Assembly (NCBI GenBank): GCA_030278955.1
Contig: JAOANR010000006.1
Span: 14,419,974 to 14,483,973, forward strand
From: Hygrophila difformis
Lineage: Eukaryota; Streptophyta; Magnoliopsida; Lamiales; Acanthaceae
Length of the DNA: 64,000 bases
Direction of reading: 5' to 3'
In this document: positions 36,561-48,800 of the stretch, piece by piece
How the letters are laid out: each line of letters opens with the position of its first letter
How positions within the stretch are numbered: the stretch's first letter is position 1
Notes under the pieces: model-generated
The model's input: the letters and a program-made list of their open reading frames with translations, nothing else
Database searches by the model: none
Told to the model about the DNA's origin: nothing
Translations under genes and position numbers: made by a program

Positions 36561-38010
36561 ATGGCTCTGGTTCCCGCCGCTCTCCCAACGGCCGTCTCTG
36601 CCCGCCCCTCCCCGGAGCCACCAGACAGCCGCCCTCAGCCGGCTAGCCCACCACGTTCCTTCAAGGAGGCAGCCTGCCATGATCCCGCCGGTGCGTCTCC
36701 CCTGGACCTTCTGGCAACACCCTTTACGGAGTTGGTTGATACGGACTGGTTGGACGGAAACCCTCTCCTTCCAACGGTCAACTTCCATGAGGCAGCCATG
36801 GCACAGTTATGTGTGCCTTTCATGGACGCTCTTGTGGTCAAAGTTCTCGGCCGGCGTGTGGGTTTTTCTTTGTTAAAGGAACGACTTTTAAATATGTGGA
36901 AACCTAAAGGTGAAGTCGCGATCACAGATACGGCTAAGGGACATCTTATTGTCAAGTTTAGTCTTCCTGAGGATAAAAGAAAGGTGCTTTTTGACGGACC
37001 ATGGTCGGTATTTGATTACCATGTCGCGGTCACGCCATGGTCGAGGGAATTCATGAAGCCCTCGGTGCTTATTACTAAGTCCACAGTATGGGCGTGAATT
37101 TTGGACCTGGATCCCGTGTATTACAATGAGAACTCGTTAGCCATCATTGCTAACATGCTTGGAAAATTTGTGCGGCTTGATACGAAAACTAAGGGAATCA
37201 ACCGAGGGCAATTCGCTAGGGTTTGTGTGGAAGTTGATCTCATGAATGATGAAACCGTTAGTTGGCAAAATTCGCGTGGATGGGGAATGGCACTAGGTAT
37301 CATATGAGGGGCTACACAATATATGTGTAACGTGTGGGATGTATCGCCATGGCGTAGGCCCTTGCGATCATGCAGGTATTGTTCATGCTACGCCAGGTGT
37401 TGCTAGAGAAGTGGTTAACCAAGGATTTGGACAAGGGAATAACGGGACGGATAATAATGATGCTTCTCAATCTACCAATGATTCTCATACGGTGGTTTCA
37501 GACAAGGCGGAGTTGAGTGAGAAGCCGGTTGATATGGTGACAGATATCCCTACTGCCACGCATGGGGATTGGATAATGGTGGTGAGGAAGCCCCGACCCC
37601 TTAAGAATAAAGAGAAGCGTGTCGTAAACCAGCCGGAGAAGGCTGCTGAAGGCCAGCTCCAGCCTAACGTTCGAGCCCCTCAGGCTTCCCGGCCCTTGCA
37701 TGGGAGTCAGATGGGAACCCCTCCGATGGCTAGTCAGCTAGGGAATAATGTACCCCGGGATGGTGCAAAAGATATGTCCCAAGTTGTTTTCCGCGATCGT
37801 GGGAATGGACCCATGATTGAACCTCAAGGTCCAGACATACAGCGAGAACATCGGCCGCTTGTGAAACGGCCTCGTCCTGCTCAGCCGGCTATTGGTACGG
37901 ATAGCACGACGACTAGTAATGCCTTCCTCGCATTGGAATGGGCGTCTCAAAACATAGAGTTGGAAGAAGGCGGTAACCAGCCGCATCATGAACCTCCTAA
38001 GGGTTCTTAA
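36561..38010 (+). pseudogene. LINE ORF1 (RNA-binding chaperone), broken
   Basis: The first part (36561-37097) has an Ala/Pro-rich start and a DUF4283-like region (VKVLGRRVGF, then KGHLIVKFSLPEDKRKVL and GPWSVFDYHVAVTPW). A TGA at 37095-37097 interrupts it in frame, and the match resumes (VYYNENSLAIIANMLGKFV). Near 37260 the frame shifts by one; the new frame has a TAG at 37294-37296 and then a knuckle CVTCGMYRHGVGPC (CX2CX4HX4C). The basic/Pro-rich C-terminus ends at TAA 38008-38010, whose last base is the A of the ORF2 start. Two stops and one frameshift make it non-functional as written. Confidence 0.85.
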
Positions 38011-41000
38011 TGATCGTGTTCAATGATTATTCAATCCTCTCATGGAACGTGCGTGGCGCCATGGGACGGAATTCTAAACGCCACATAGCAGATGTGCTTC
38101 GGGAGTTAAAGCCATCCCTATTTATTCTTATGGAACCACAAGGGCCCTTTGACTGTCTACGGGTGTTCCTCTATCATATTGGTTATACTGCTGTTCATAT
38201 TATAGAAAGTGTTGGCCGGGCTGGTGGCTTGTGGGTTCTCGCTCGTCTAGGCTTGTCGTATTCCTACACTATTCTCAGCATACATCCTCGCATGGTTACT
38301 CTATCGGTCAGCCAGGGTCACAACTTGTGGCACTTGTCTGCCATTTATGCTAATCCTGCTTGTGGTGCTCGAGAGGTAGATTGGACTAACTTACGGACGG
38401 TTGCAGCAATGATTCAGGGTCCCTGGCTAGCCATTGGTGACTGGAATGCAATTGAATACCTATCTGAGGCCATAGGGATGTCTCCCTCAGTTGCTCATTG
38501 TGAAGAGTTTCGTAATCTTCTTCATGAATGCGGGCTTACCACGCTCCACACTGTTGGTGAGTTGTTTACATGGCAGAGGAATAATTATGGAGGGAATCTG
38601 GCTAGAAAGAGACTCGATCGAGCTGTGGCTAACTGTGATTGGCTTACAACCTTTCCCAACGGCCAAGTTGAGGTGCAGACTCGTAGGTGTTCCGATCATA
38701 ATGGTATTCTGATGAGGTGTGCTCCCTGGATAAATTCTTGTGTGAATTGTCCATTCCGATGGGAATTTGCATGGACGACTCATCCTCACTATGAGGCCAT
38801 CATTGATGCTGCTTGGAATGGCACTTCACAGCTTATGTCTGATCAATTAGCTCAACGCCGCCAGTCGTCTGAGTTCTTTAATACTCACACATTCTGTAAT
38901 ATTATCAGACGGAAGAAACGCCTCTTGAGGAGGCTTGCTGGAGTTCGACGCTATCTGCAGAGGGTGGACTCGGCTCAATGGTGCCTCTTGGAAGCTCAAT
39001 TATCTAAAGAACTTGATGAAGTCCTTAAGCAAGAGGAAATCCTGTGGTTCCAAAAATCTCGGGATAAATGCATTCATTTGGGGGATCGCAACACAACCTA
39101 CTTTCATGCAAAGACCTGCATTAGACGTCCACGTAACCGGGTGCAGGGACTGGATATTAATGGTGCTTGGACTACGGAGGCCGATTCCATTAAAAATCAT
39201 GCATTGGCTCACTTTAGTTGGATGTATTCTCACACTCCCATGCATACTTCTCCTGGACCACTGCTGGCCGCGTTGCCTGCCATTCCGGGGGATGTGATTT
39301 TAGACAATGAAGTGAGTCCTTGTAAGGTTGAGCGAGTGGTTAAGGAGCTTAGTGGCTTCTCTGCGCCAGGGCCTGATGGATTCCCGGCTATATTCTATAT
39401 AACCTACTGGCACATCCTTCGCGGCTCAGTAGTCTCTTTCATGCAGAATGCTTTTCGGGATGGGTCTTTTGATGCCCACATTGCAGCTACTCTTATCTGT
39501 CTCATTTCTAAAGTCGAGGTGCCTAGAGAGATTCGACAGTTTCGTCCAATAAGTCTCTGTAATGTGAGTTATAAGATATTGACGAAGATCATTGTCAATC
39601 GGCTCCGCCCTGTGCTTCGCTCCTACATTGGTCCCTACCAATCCGCTTTCATACCGGGTCGGGGGACTGCCTGTAATGCAATCATATTGTAGGAAGTGGT
39701 CATGTCTTTCAAAAATACTCTTTGCCGATCCAAGGATTTTTTGTTGAAGGTCGATCTAGAAAAGGCATATGATAATATTTCATGGGATTTTTTGGAGCTT
39801 TGTCTCCAAGAAATGCAGTTGCCGGCATCCCTAGTTAAGATCATTATGTTCTGTGTGCGATCGCCGACCTATTCACTATTATGGAATGGATCGGCCTTGC
39901 CTCCATTTACACCTGCTAAAGGTCTTCGTCAAGGGGATCCCCTATCCCCATATCTCTTCATCATTGTTATGGAGAAGCTATCCCATTCAATTCTTGCTAA
40001 GGTGACAGCAGGGGCTTGGAAGCCAGTGACACTTTGTCGTGGGGCAGAGCCTCTCTCTCATCTCATGTTTGCAGATGACCTGCTATTATTCTCGAAAGCA
40101 ACTGTGGAGAGTGCCCAGTGTATGGATGAGGTACTCTGATGCTTTGCACTGCAAGCCGGTTTGCGGATCAACAATCAAAAATCGGTTGCCTTTGTTTCTT
40201 CTGCTGTTTCTCCAACATTATCCCATGAGATTTCGGCCATCTTGAATATTGAGGTCATAACTGATCTGGGTCATTACTTAGGGTTTCCAGTCATACAAGG
40301 CGTTGTTCGAAAGGAGCATTTTGATTTCCTTGTTGAACGCATGGACTCTCGGATGGGTTCTTGGAAGCGGGCGTTACTCAACAAGGCGGGTCGCTTGACT
40401 CTCGCACGATCAGTTCTAGCCGCTATCCCTTCTTATGTGATGCAGCTATTCTGGCTTCCTTCGTCCACATGTGACAAAATTGATCGCATCATTCGATCTT
40501 TTATTTGGAAGGATTCACAAGGACATGGCATTCACCTTGTGAACTGGACCAAGCTTGCGCTTCCGAGGGCTATGGGAGGGGTTGGCATCCGGACTTGTCG
40601 CTCCATGAATGTAGCTCTTTTGGGAAAACTTTTTTCGGACTTCATGAGGCTTGATCAGAAGCCAGCGGTGCAGCTACTGTTGGCTAAATATGGCAGCGGT
40701 AGGGGTGCCTTAAGGTCACGGCCGGGAGTTTCACCAACTTTCCGAGCTATGAGTCGAGTGGCGCCACTGTTGGGAGGAGGTTTTCGTGTCCGCCTTGGCG
40801 CGGGAGAATGCAATCTTTGGCATGCATCATGGTTAAAAGGAGGACCTATTGGGCCACGCATTCCCTATATTTACATATCGGAAGTTAATCTCCGCGTGAA
40901 AGACATTTTTTGTGAACAACAATTGGACTTGGGATCATTTGTTCAGTCCTATCCCGGATGACATTAAACTGGAAGCGTGGGAGCTGGGTCCTTTCACACC

Positions 41001-42075
41001 TCACCATCAGGCATCGGATGTTATCATCTGGTCAGGATCCTCTTCGGGTGTTTACACGGCTAGGAGCGGGTATGAGTGGCTCCTCAAAGAGCAAGGCTGT
41101 AGTCGGGATGGTGATCGCGCATGGGTGTGGAAAATTGGAGCTGCGGAAAAGGTCAGATTTCTGTTATGGCTTGTGGTCCATAACTCCTTGCCGACCAACT
41201 TAATCCGGTTCTCTCGGCATTTGGCAGCGTCCCAGGCCTGCCAACTTTGTGGGAACTCGCAAGAATCCATTTACCATCTCTTTTTTGCATGTGCATGGGC
41301 GGCGTCTGCTTGGTCGTTGCTTGGTTTCTCTTTGAATATCGATGAGCAGACCTTCCTGTACAATATAGGTGCCTCTTTCAAGGCAATCTCGCGGGATTGG
41401 CGAGTGTGCCACTGGGCGCTCCTATGGGGAATTTGGTGTAGCCGTAATGCGGCATGCTTCCGTGGGGAGATGCCTTGTGTGAATGAGGTGGCGCGACAGG
41501 CCTGTCGCCTTGGGGAGGGTTTTGATCGGGTGTTCTTGGCTACGCTGGCAGTGGGGGTTCCAAGATTTGTCCATTGGCATCCTCACCGCTATGGTTCTGT
41601 TGTTCTGCATGTAGATGGGAGTTCCATAGACAATCCGGGGAATGCTGGTTTTGGGGGTGTGTTGAGGAATGAGGATGGGCAGTGGATCGAGGGCTTCTCT
41701 GGGTCCATTGGGGTGGCTTCGATCCTTGACGCTGAGTTGCATGGTATATGGAGAGGTATTTTACGTCTCTATGAGTTAGATGTTGAACAAGCATGTTGTT
41801 ATTCGGATTCTCTTGAGGCCTTGCGAATTATCCAGAGAGGTGTTGCTTCTCTTCATAGGTTATTTCCTTTAATTCAGAGCATTGTTGATATTCTGGTTCA
41901 GAAACCTGGGTTCCGTTGGTTTCATCTCTTTCGTGAAGGTAACTTTGTTGCCGATGGCTTAGTGAAACGAGGTGCGAGTTCGATTGAATATTTCACCACT
42001 TGGGCCTATCCGCCGGATGAGGTCAAGCAGCTTCTGGCGAATGATATGATCGGGGTTTGCCTTCCGCGGCATTGA
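38010..42075 (+). pseudogene. LINE ORF2 (endonuclease, reverse transcriptase, RNase H), broken
   Basis: The N-terminus has the APE-type endonuclease (SWNVRG near 38040, GDWN near 38440, SDHNG near 38695). The reverse transcriptase follows, with PGPDGFPA, QFRPISLCNV, GLRQGDPLSPYLF and the catalytic FADD near 40070. Stops TAG at 39690-39692 and TGA at 40137-40139 lie in the same frame and interrupt it. Between about 40912 and 40961 the frame shifts by one. The next part has a zinc-binding RT-associated region (CQLCGNSQESIYHLFFAC) and a C-terminal RNase H (HVDGSS, DAELHG, YSDSLEAL), ending at TGA 42075. The retained catalytic motifs show that the parent was autonomous. Confidence 0.9.
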
Positions 42076-42191
42076 GTCTCGGGAGCTTGCTTTGTTTAAT
42101 TTATGTTTTCTTTTTTTCTTTTTTCTTTTCCTTTAGCCGGCGTTTTCTAACGTCCTTGTTCACCCAAAAAAAAAACACAAAGTTAACCCTA

Positions 42192-42862
42192 TAATTTGAA
42201 ATACAATTAAAGGCGCACCCAATCCCATCTCCTCAAAGATTTGAAAATGCGACTCTAATTTCCTGAAGAAAAGGCATCTATAAAATCTTCAAAAGAACAC
42301 TTGCAACAAACTTATTGGTCTTGGTACAAAATTTCATCTAAAGATGAGTAAGAATTTATTATACATCACAAAACTAATTGGTGAATAAAAGAAGAAATAC
42401 AACATTATGTTGCTGAGATTGGGTTAACGTTTTCTGTGGGGCTGATGCATTATGCTCTCACACGTCAGTCTAGGCTCTCACCTGTCAGCAAGAGCAGAAT
42501 CTCATGCCCTGCACCAGACAGGAAATGAATTAAATGTTGTGGAAAGGATGCAGGTGAAAAACATCAACGTTTGGTGTATGATCGATGCATAACCGTGAGG
42601 TGGAGGTGTCTGCAAGAAATTGCCAGACCTGATCTTAAGGGCAGCAGTTTAATGAAACTCATAATTCCATGTTTCAATCATTGTCTTTCAAGCCGCGCCC
42701 AGAGATTTATCAATAGGTAATGGCACCAATACCCAACCAAAGAGCGACTGCAGTAACAATCAAAAAGACAGTTGTCGCTACTGGACGACGAAGTTCAAAT
42801 CAATCACCTGATGATACAGCAGCATTTTTGGATAAGTTTGGTGCGTGGAACGTGCAGAATGA
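42192..42862 (-). other. Probable NAA15 3' untranslated region and flank
   Basis: No ORF with a domain. The NAA15 stop is at 42863-42865, so the adjacent bases are its 3' untranslated region on the minus strand. The poly(A) site was not fixed. Confidence 0.5.
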
Positions 42863-45800
42863 CTATTGGATGGCGAGATCCTTGATTGCCACCAATTTCT
42901 CAGTGTTTCCATTGGATGGCAATGGGAAAGTTTCCTGATCAGACATGGAGTTATTTGAGCTTCCATTTACGGGAAGATGGGGATGCTCGTGGAAAGGTGA
43001 ATTCAGTACAGACGAGCAGTGGGGTCCCTCGAAGTACGTTGAGTAAGGGAAGTATCCAGCGCAGCGAGCCTTCCACCCTGCAGAAGAAGAACAAAGGATT
43101 TATAGTTGTAACCCTTCTACCATACCAAGTTAATGTTTCAAACACCCCCTCCCTTTCAAGAACAAGTTTTTAAATCCCTTTCTATGCAACAAAGTTGGCA
43201 TTGTGTTAAGAGAAGGCTTACGCAATGCAGCATCATGATCATCGAAAACCACCTCTAGAAGTTTGTGGACAGAAATGCAATCCTTGAGCCTCCATTTATC
43301 GACAGGACCCAAAACTCCACCTCTAAAAGAAAGTTATTAAAATTATACCACGAGAAGATGTGTAGTAAATATGGAATTATATAAAGTTTTATAAACAAGC
43401 GTGCATACTGTGAAAACAGGTCATTGGATGATTGTTCTATCAACTGGATAGCATCTTTCTTCTTGCTTGGTTCCACAGAAAACATCATCTCTGCTACTGC
43501 AGCTCTGTGCCTCAGTGAATCTGCCAATAACTCAAAAGAACCAAATAACAAACGGAAGAGTTGCGAAACAATATATAACAAAGATTTGCACCTTTATGTT
43601 TTTCTAGGAAAAGTAGGTTCGCCTCGGTTAGAGATTTGTGATGCAACTGACTGAGAAGAAAACTATTGTCAAATAAGAGAAATATGTACAGAAACAATAT
43701 CAGCACTCACAACAGTTCAAATTTGCAGCTTGAACAACCAAATATGCATGACCCTTGAAATGAAAAGAACAAAAATAAATAAATAAATAGAATAAAAAAT
43801 AAAATCAAAAAGTACCTAAATGAAGACCGCTCAGCTTCAATGACACCCCATATGAGTTTTTCAGCATCCGTTACAGGAGCAGGCATGGATGTCACATCAT
43901 GGAAAAACTTAATCTGAAAGGAGGGACTTTAATTTCAACAATTGGGAACACTATTCTGGCAAAGGTTCCAATGATCTCAAGCATCATAACAGGGATAACA
44001 CTAATTAAACATACCAAACAACAGTGTGTGTCTGGGCTATCAGAATCCAGCCGTACCATATGCTTCAAAGCCTGCACAAACAAAATCAGTAGCTTTATTT
44101 CTTCATTGCGTCCTAAATAAGTATTAACTGTAATGCCAGGGCACCAAAAATTTGCATAAAAGTTGCCAATAATGGAATAGTTATTGAAGAAATTATAGTT
44201 GAGATCTATGCTAGTGATTTGCAGCAGTTCCCGGAAGAGATACAGTAATCTCTTCTAAGCAGTTACCTGGCTAAATAAAATCCTTTCGATTAAATAACTA
44301 AAGAAGAAAAAGAATAATCAACACCAGGAGACAGAAATGACCTGCAGTGAAAGTAGCATTTTGCGCTTTCTCATATACACTTCGAAGGAAAGTAAGTGAG
44401 CCTCTATGAAATCAGAAGAATGTTTCTTTAGTAGCATCAAGTACTTTGTAGCTTCCACCAAAGGATCTTCAACCTGGACATAAAGATTTATAGAGCGTCA
44501 AAGCATATCTGCATAAACTTATAATAAACTGTATCTTCAACAGTGACGGCATGTACTAATGACGAGCTCTGAAAGATGAAGATAAAATCTAGATGAAATA
44601 TGGAAATATACTGCCCCAAAATAGGTTCATAGGCAACAATAGTAATAACCCACTACACTGAAATTGTTGCATAGTACCTGCAATAGCTTCTCTCCATTTG
44701 GGTCCAGATCAACAGGTTTTACTTGGCGTTTGCCAGATCTTGAAACAGCAGTAGCATTAGACTCTTCCTTCTCTTCTGCTTCCTGCATAAAACACCATCA
44801 TTCATTTGGACAAAAAACGAAATAAATTCTTACGACAAATATGACATAATTGAGTTCATTACTTTCTTAGCTTGGGCTTCAGCTTTCCTCTGCTTTTGCC
44901 TCAATTTCTTTTTCAAAGAGGCAGGCAACTTTGACATTTCTTCATCTTCTCCACAGGATGACTTTGAAGGAGAATCATACAGCTTCAAGTAACATCTGTA
45001 TGTCAAATAAAATCTCCTAAGGCAAGAGAGGAAATGTGGCCAGCATTTCTCACATTTTCACTAGGTTTACAAGGTATATCATGTAGTATATGCACTATTT
45101 CTCCCGAGTTAGAAGGGTTCTTGTTAAGCAGACAACCGAACATCATCTAAAATGCAAACATCACCACCAGAGAAATTTAGAGAATTACTTTATGGCCCCA
45201 ACAGCTGCTTTTCGGAAATAAGTATAAGAGTGAAGGTGGTCCTCGAATTTCAACATTTCAACATAAGTTCGAAGGGTCATTTTTCTAAGGCAGTATGAGT
45301 GGAAGTCAAATTGGTCCTCAGTAATGTCAGCATAATGCTTCTCCACAGCCAAGAATTTCCTCAAAGCCCGCCCAAGGTCCCCTTGACGCAAATAACTTTC
45401 GCCAGAAGCTAGTTCGTACCTTAGAACAATTAGTAGCAAAACTGTTTTAAGAAAAATGTGTTATGTCCTAAAGAACGACTAACTATTAATACAGAAAAGG
45501 TCACACACCACATGCACTGCATATCATGGAGGTTATTGTGCTGCTCTCCATCTTTTGTGAACAGTCGGGCTGTCTTTTCTGCCAATACAACCTACAGTTA
45601 AGTATATGAAATTAGCACAAATGAGAATAAAGAAATCTAAACATGAGAGAGCCTGATGTTGATAAGATCATGTTTGCAAGAAAGAGGCTAAGATAATAGC
45701 GACATACCTGATCAGCTTGTAGCATTCGCTTGACGCAATCACTATTCACATAACAGTCAGAAAGATCCATACATCTCGCTTCATCAGCCAAAGCAGCAGC

Positions 45801-48800
45801 TGCTACTGGGTTTCCAGCATGCTTTAATATCCGACTCTGTTACAAGAAGTACCATAAGCATTCTGAAATGCCTGTACTGCAGCAAGAGAAACAATATACC
45901 CAGTATGGGCCATTCTGAACAATTTTCAATTACCTTCACAGAGTACAAATCAATCACAGTTGGAGTGTGCTCCATGGCTTCTTCAATTTTTCTGAGTGCA
46001 ACATCATACTGACCACGTTTATCATAATGCTGCACAAAGAAAGTTTCTAAACAAATGGAGAAAGCCTACAAAAACATTTTTTGGGGACAACACAAGCCAA
46101 AAAAAAGGGCAATCAGATGCCACACAATTTGTACAAACCTGAGCTAAATAAAACAGGGTCCACAACAGTGTTGAGGGAGGCTCCTTATTTACCCTAAGAA
46201 AGCCCAAAAATGTAGCAACTATAAGGCAGGATGCACCATGTTGTTGATGGAAGAAAATAGTTGGTGAATCAAATTCCATACCAAAAGATAATGTCCAACC
46301 CCCCTACTTGAAAACATTTGCAAAATGCAAAACAGATATCCATATGATAGCCAACTGAGACAATAAGGTCAATGAAAATTGAAGATATTTAAAGAACAAA
46401 TTGCACAGCTCACATCTTATGAATAAAGTTAGAAAACAACATGCGACAATTGTGTTATTATCAAGTTATATGAATTACCCAACACCACCATCATAACTAG
46501 TCAAAGCAATACTACTTTTTAAATTCAAGAACCCAAAAATTGCAGGGACATGATCTTTAGAACAGAGATTTTCGTAAAATACCACCTTAGTTTCTCATAA
46601 TAAGAGAATTTATGTAACACTTTTTCCAAGAAATATAAAAGATAGTAAAAGATGTATCTATGCATATCTAGTGTATGTTGTACATCTTTGCCTAAAGTAA
46701 ACTTTAATTTTCTCAAGGTATAACTAGCGAAGACAATTTTGTTATATATATATATATATATAATATATATATATATATGATTCAATCAGTGAGTTGATAT
46801 CAAAATAGTTATAGTGATATTGATAAATTCATGGTTGTCACAGCGCCCTATTGTGGCGCGGCGCTGGTGTACCGCCATACTCCCATGGCGATATGGCGTG
46901 CCATGGCGACAATATGGCGAATATAGTATTTAGTGTCATGTATATATTTTTACTCTATAAAATGAAATAATAGTAGTATTATAGTATTAACATTATAATT
47001 TTAAATAATAATAATATAATATACTATTATTTAGTGACAAAAGTATCTTTAGTTACTTGCTTATATGACATAATAATAATTATATTATTATTAGGAGTAT
47101 AACATAAAACTGAAAAGAAATAATAAATACACTATTTAAGAGCAAAGAGGAGGAAGCGTGAAATAAACTCTAGAGAAGAGTGGTCATAGCATTTATTGAA
47201 CAAAACTATACTTATTGCGTATGGGATTTGGAATCTGGGAGCCAGTTAACAACACCTGAAGACAAACTCATGCCAAAGGGCAAAGGTCACAAGAAGGAAG
47301 CAGTGACCGGAGAGGCGGCGCAGAGAGCCAGTAGAAGACGGGCGGTAGAAGTTTCCGGTAAGTTTAGGGCTAGGGTTTCGAAAGTGAGTTTAGGGCTAGG
47401 GAAATTTTTGGGGTTTAGCGGCTGGTAAGACCATATGGCGGGTCGAGCTCCTGTGGCGTTCTACTACCACCGCCATGTCGTCGCCGTGGCGACGCCGTAA
47501 CAACCATGGATAAATTAGATATTTGTTTCTTATATACAGGAATCTAAATAGCATTATTTTGAGTATTTAGAATGTTGCAACTATAGATTGAAAATAAGCA
47601 TGATGATGGAATCATCTTAACAACACTTAGGACAAAAGTATTCATCAAGAGAAAACAGACTAAGAACAAAAGTAAAGACAATAATGAAATATTGAAATTA
47701 CAAAACCCAGGTAATATGGTTGAACTTCAAGTTAATAACAACAAATAAGGTTTGGTAGAAAGCCAAAATCATCTTAACCAGAATTTACCTCCTGGGATAT
47801 CCTCCAGTTGTCTTGATCGAGTGCTCCAGCTCAAGAATTATCTGCTCCAGAATATCTGCCTGCGCAATAATAAATTCATCGAATCACAGGATATTTCAAT
47901 TTGTATATCCACATGAACTGCTACATTTACTCTCTAGGCAAGAATCCACCAACCTTTCCAGGGTGATTGTACAGAGGAGAAAGATCAGAAAAAAGAGAAG
48001 GAACACCCTGACATGCATCACAAATGTACTGTAAGTCACGAGGCTTCGTTATCAAGCAACTTATAATACATACTTGAACATAGGCACCTTTGTCAGAAAA
48101 TTTTGAATATAATTGTCAGCTGCTAGGCGGAAATTTTCACCACTCAGAAAATCAAGTGGGATTCTCTGTCCAATAAAAATTCAAAAAACAAATTAAGAAT
48201 GAAGCAAACTCAATCTTTGGGGTTTGAAGAAAAATAACAATATTAAAAGTGCAATTCAGGAGAGTGACGCGTCAACTGGTAACTAGTTTACTGGCTACTC
48301 ATAATCTACATACTTTACAAAGGATATAATCATAAAAATAAAAATCAGAAGCCAAGCATGAGTTTATTATCAAATTCTCTGCTCATGAATAATTTCGCAA
48401 AATCAGAGCATGTAAAAAATCATTAAAGTCATTTGAGTTTTATGAATTTACTATCCATTATTGCAATTTTAACTTCTGGGTAAGTGGAATAAGAAAATGA
48501 AAAGTGCAATACAAGTAACCACAATAGATGTCAGTTGTGACAGTTAAGTTCAACATGTCTCAGAATCAGAAACATCCAATATGAGTTTATAACTCAAGCC
48601 CAGATCCAGATGCAACCAATCATGCTGCATTTAGTACCACTACTCACTAGACTTCAAAAAACTAGATAATAACAAATAAAAGAAGATGTACTTCAGTTGC
48701 GCTTTCCCAAACACCCAAGTCCATGAATAAATGGGTAAAGCAAGCAGTACAAAACAGTTGTTAGATTCCGAATTTCCTATACAGTGAATTCGTGTGCAAG

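Larger units (their letters stand above)
36491..42191 (+). mobile_element. Full-length L1-type LINE, inactivated
   Basis: The element (about 36509-42173) is flanked by AACACAAAGTTAACCCTA at 36491-36508 and 42174-42191, an 18-bp target duplication, and ends in a short A tail. ORF1 has a DUF4283-like domain and zinc knuckle; ORF2 has endonuclease, reverse transcriptase, a zinc-binding RT-associated region and RNase H. At least three in-frame stops and two frameshifts break the ORFs. Full length plus intact duplication suggests a fairly recent insertion that has since decayed. It lies between eIF3g and NAA15. Confidence 0.93.

Noticed and set aside
41422..41794. Minus-strand ORFs in the LINE RNase H region
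   Set aside because: Shadows of ORF2, which has clear RNase H motifs on the plus strand.
47180..47428. Basic 82-codon ORF as a small host gene
   Set aside because: It lies wholly within a TSD-bounded hAT-type element and has no recognised domain.
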